DNA of 64,000 nucleotides from Williamsia herbipolensis (GTDB taxonomy: Bacteria; Actinomycetota; Actinomycetes; Mycobacteriales; Mycobacteriaceae). The notes beneath the pieces were generated by a model, which saw nothing but the letters and a program-made list of their open reading frames with translations, was not told the DNA's origin and did not search any database. Both the position numbers and the translations under genes were made by a program. The stretch's first letter is position 1, and each line of letters starts with the position of its first letter. Shown one piece after another: positions 62,901-64,000 of the stretch. The stretch is from the NCBI RefSeq assembly GCF_000964005.1, contig NZ_JXYP01000029.1:62001-126000 (forward strand), in the 5' to 3' direction.

Positions 62901-62916
62901 TCGTACACACGTTCGA
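62901..62916 (-). promoter_or_regulatory. LexA-like SOS box upstream of 13E12 gene, copy 2
   Basis: On the minus strand TCGAACGTGTGTACGA: eleven of the twelve fixed positions of TCGAAC-N4-GTTCGA agree. It lies 7 bases before the ATG at 62893, the same geometry as in copy 1. Strong evidence for DNA-damage control of this family. Confidence 0.75.
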
Positions 62917-63095
62917 ACAGTGTGCAACCATTAATTTTGATGAATGTTGTTGAGCATGAGTGTATTTCGATTCTTCAGCCCACAGGGCGAGACACGCTAC
63001 ATCCCTCCTCTGACAATACTGGCTACGCAGCAGGAGTTGTCCACAGCCGAGAACCGGCGACCGGACAGCTCGGCCTCGACGGGGACCGCCGAGGA

Positions 63096-63554
63096 TCAGG
63101 GGGAATGCGATCGCAGCCGATCACAGAGCGAAACCAGCTCTGCCGCGGTGACCCGCGGACGTTCGGACCACGAATCCACGTCGTTCCATGCAACGGTGTC
63201 CGGCGTGCCCCGGGGCAGGACGAAGACATGCTGGTGAAAGTGCGCCACACTACGTCCGGCGATCAGGGAGAAGACGAACTGCGGGTGCAGCTCTCGTTCG
63301 AGCGCGCGCGACATGCGCCACGCAGCTCGCGCGACGGCCGCCACCTCCGACTCGACGAGCGGCGGCAGCACGGCTGCGTGCCGTCGCGTCTCGATGGAGA
63401 GGTAACCCGGAACGTACAGTCCGTCAGTCGGGGACAGACGATACGTGACCACAACCTGTTCGTCGCTGTGAATCACCGGGCAGCTCAAAGACCCGACACC
63501 CCGGTGCTTGTCGCAGATCGCACACTCAGTGGGATCAGAACCGGGAAGCGTCAC
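63096..63554 (-). CDS. HIT family hydrolase/transferase
   Basis: A 152-residue protein starting at a GTG. The N-terminal CAICDKHRG has the zinc-type CxxC of HIT proteins, and the active-site triad is SVAHFHQHVFVLPRG (HxHxH). Family members hydrolyse nucleoside phosphoramidates or dinucleotides. It is coupled by a GTGA overlap to the micro-ORF upstream, so probably part of a GNAT/micro-ORF/HIT operon. Substrate unknown. Confidence 0.85.
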   Translation of the reverse strand: MTLPGSDPTECAICDKHRGVGSLSCPVIHSDEQVVVTYRLSPTDGLYVPGYLSIETRRHAAVLPPLVESEVAAVARAAWRMSRALERELHPQFVFSLIAGRSVAHFHQHVFVLPRGTPDTVAWNDVDSWSERPRVTAAELVSLCDRLRSHSP

Positions 63555-63664
63555 CGATCTCGATCACTCGCGCCCGCTGCGCACGGTCGCGACGGTATGT
63601 GCCCGATCGCATCGGCCACCGACTCGTACACCCCGGAGGCGGCGGCGTTCTCGATCGACGTCAT
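63551..63664 (-). CDS. Candidate 37-aa micro-protein bridging GNAT and HIT genes
   Basis: A 37-codon ORF, MTSIENAAASGVYESVADAI then GHIPSRPCAAGASDRDR. Its ATG overlaps the GNAT stop (ATGA at 63664-63661) and its TGA overlaps the GTG of the HIT gene. Third codon positions are mostly G or C (about 27 of 37), like its neighbours. The double 4-base overlap is the normal way genes couple here, so a real small protein or a translational relay is plausible. I know no family. Chance is possible because the frame is short. Confidence 0.5.
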   Translation of the reverse strand: MTSIENAAASGVYESVADAIGHIPSRPCAAGASDRDR

Positions 63665-64000
63665 CCGCGCGCACGACCGGCGGGCGTCCGCACCGCCGTG
63701 AGCACCGAGCGCTTGCGGAGCGTGAACCCCAGCGACTCGTAGAGACGGATGGCGTCGTGGTTGTCGGCGCGGGCATGAAGGAACGGGATCTCACCGCGCG
63801 ACCGGATGCCGTGGCCGACGGCCCGGACGAGTCGGGTGCTCAGACCGCGGCGGCGGAACCTCGGATCGGTGCAGACGGCACTGATCTCGGTCCAGCCATG
63901 GGGGTGCATGCGTTCACCGGCCAGGGCGACCAGCTGGCCGTCGTGCAGGAATCCGAGGTAGGTGCCCATCTCGATGGTGCGTATCCGGAACGGGCCGGGT
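63661..64000 (-). CDS. GNAT family N-acetyltransferase, 5' end outside window
   Basis: The open frame enters from the right edge and ends at 63661, with 112 codons visible. GPFRIRTIEMGTYLGFLHDG, QLVALAGERMHPHGWTEISA, CTDPRFRRRGLSTRLVRAV (motif A with RRxGxS) and ADNHDAIRLYESLGFTLRKR (motif B) match the FR47-like GNAT group. It acetylates an unknown amine using acetyl-CoA. The internal ATG at 63969 is not the likely start because family sequence continues upstream of it. Confidence 0.82.
   Translation of the reverse strand, partial: PGPFRIRTIEMGTYLGFLHDGQLVALAGERMHPHGWTEISAVCTDPRFRRRGLSTRLVRAVGHGIRSRGEIPFLHARADNHDAIRLYESLGFTLRKRSVLTAVRTPAGRARG

Larger units (their letters stand above)
61517..62953 (-). 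mobile_element. 13E12-type DUF222-HNH repeat element, copy 2
   Basis: Second copy of the element at 34508-35914. On the minus strand it begins at TCAACA (62953), 37 bases before the SOS box, and ends at GTGTGAGAC (61517). The last 72 non-coding bases agree with copy 1 at 65 positions, and the similarity stops at once beyond. The right end lies 2 bases before the ATG of the interrupted SDR gene, suggesting that the element separated that gene from its promoter. Confidence 0.65.

Noticed and set aside
63564-63794. A 76-codon ORF overlapping the GNAT end
   Set aside because: It overlaps the certain GNAT frame and is Arg/Ser-rich; the 37-codon frame fits the overlaps better.

Overview
The window looks like chromosome from a mycolic-acid actinomycete (order Mycobacteriales); Gordonia or a close relative is my best guess. 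The evidence is high GC with strong G/C third-position bias, many GTG starts, dense ATGA/GTGA gene overlaps, an LCP wall-ligase ending in a GVPCVN tail, an F420-type oxidoreductase, a cutinase-like secreted hydrolase, DUF3349 and DUF4229 proteins, and two mycobacterial gene orders: hemL-phosphatase-resA-ccdA-resB-ccsB and pitA-membrane protein-DUF3349-menE. No tRNA, rRNA, CRISPR array, transposase or prophage was recognised.

Layout. (1) 1-19.4 kb is an exopolysaccharide island: five or six glycosyltransferases, a GDP-fucose-synthase-like enzyme, a Wzz/BY-kinase-like co-polymerase, a Wzy-like polymerase/ligase, a Wzx-like flippase, O-acetyl and acyl transferases, a FkbM methyltransferase, a sugar epimerase and two esterases. 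The parts fit a Wzx/Wzy-type pathway with a heavily acyl- and methyl-decorated product. The initiating phosphoglycosyltransferase and the GDP-mannose dehydratase are not in the window. The first 3 kb is clearly poorer in GC and ends in a stretch without an intact gene. (2) 19.4-28.5 kb is metabolic: an F420-dependent oxidoreductase, VOC protein, old-yellow-enzyme reductase, cutinase-like hydrolase, then pitA, a membrane protein, two DUF3349 paralogues and menE. (3) 28.5-34.2 kb holds a nitroreductase, a two-component system with two extra partners (a degenerate kinase-like membrane protein and a solo LuxR HTH protein), and an LCP protein. (4) 34.2-41.1 kb has a 13E12-type DUF222-HNH element, a drug-type ABC exporter behind a long inverted repeat, and a large AfsR/SARP-like regulator. 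(5) 41.2-49.6 kb has menA, a Clp-N protein with an HTH partner, a FtsX-type ABC transporter, a Cds1-like PLP enzyme, a DUF4229 protein, BldC and an EspR-like regulator. (6) 49.7-55.9 kb is the cytochrome c biogenesis (System II)-hemL operon. (7) 56-64 kb has an EAL-DICT protein, an amino-acid ABC uptake operon, a short-chain dehydrogenase interrupted by a stop codon, a second 13E12 element, and a GNAT/micro-ORF/HIT operon cut by the window edge.

The most unusual signals are: two copies of a 13E12 element whose non-coding ends match closely, each with a LexA-like SOS box, one sitting 2 bp before the start of the stop-interrupted dehydrogenase; a three-unit repeat with an exact 21-bp period in an intergenic region; a 17-bp-arm inverted repeat abutting the start of an ABC exporter; a triple TTGACA/TGTCAA array before the HTH-ClpN operon; a 37-codon ORF wired by 4-bp overlaps between two genes; and a Wzz/BY-kinase with altered motifs and no tyrosine tail. 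All functional calls come from reading motifs and context; no database search was possible.
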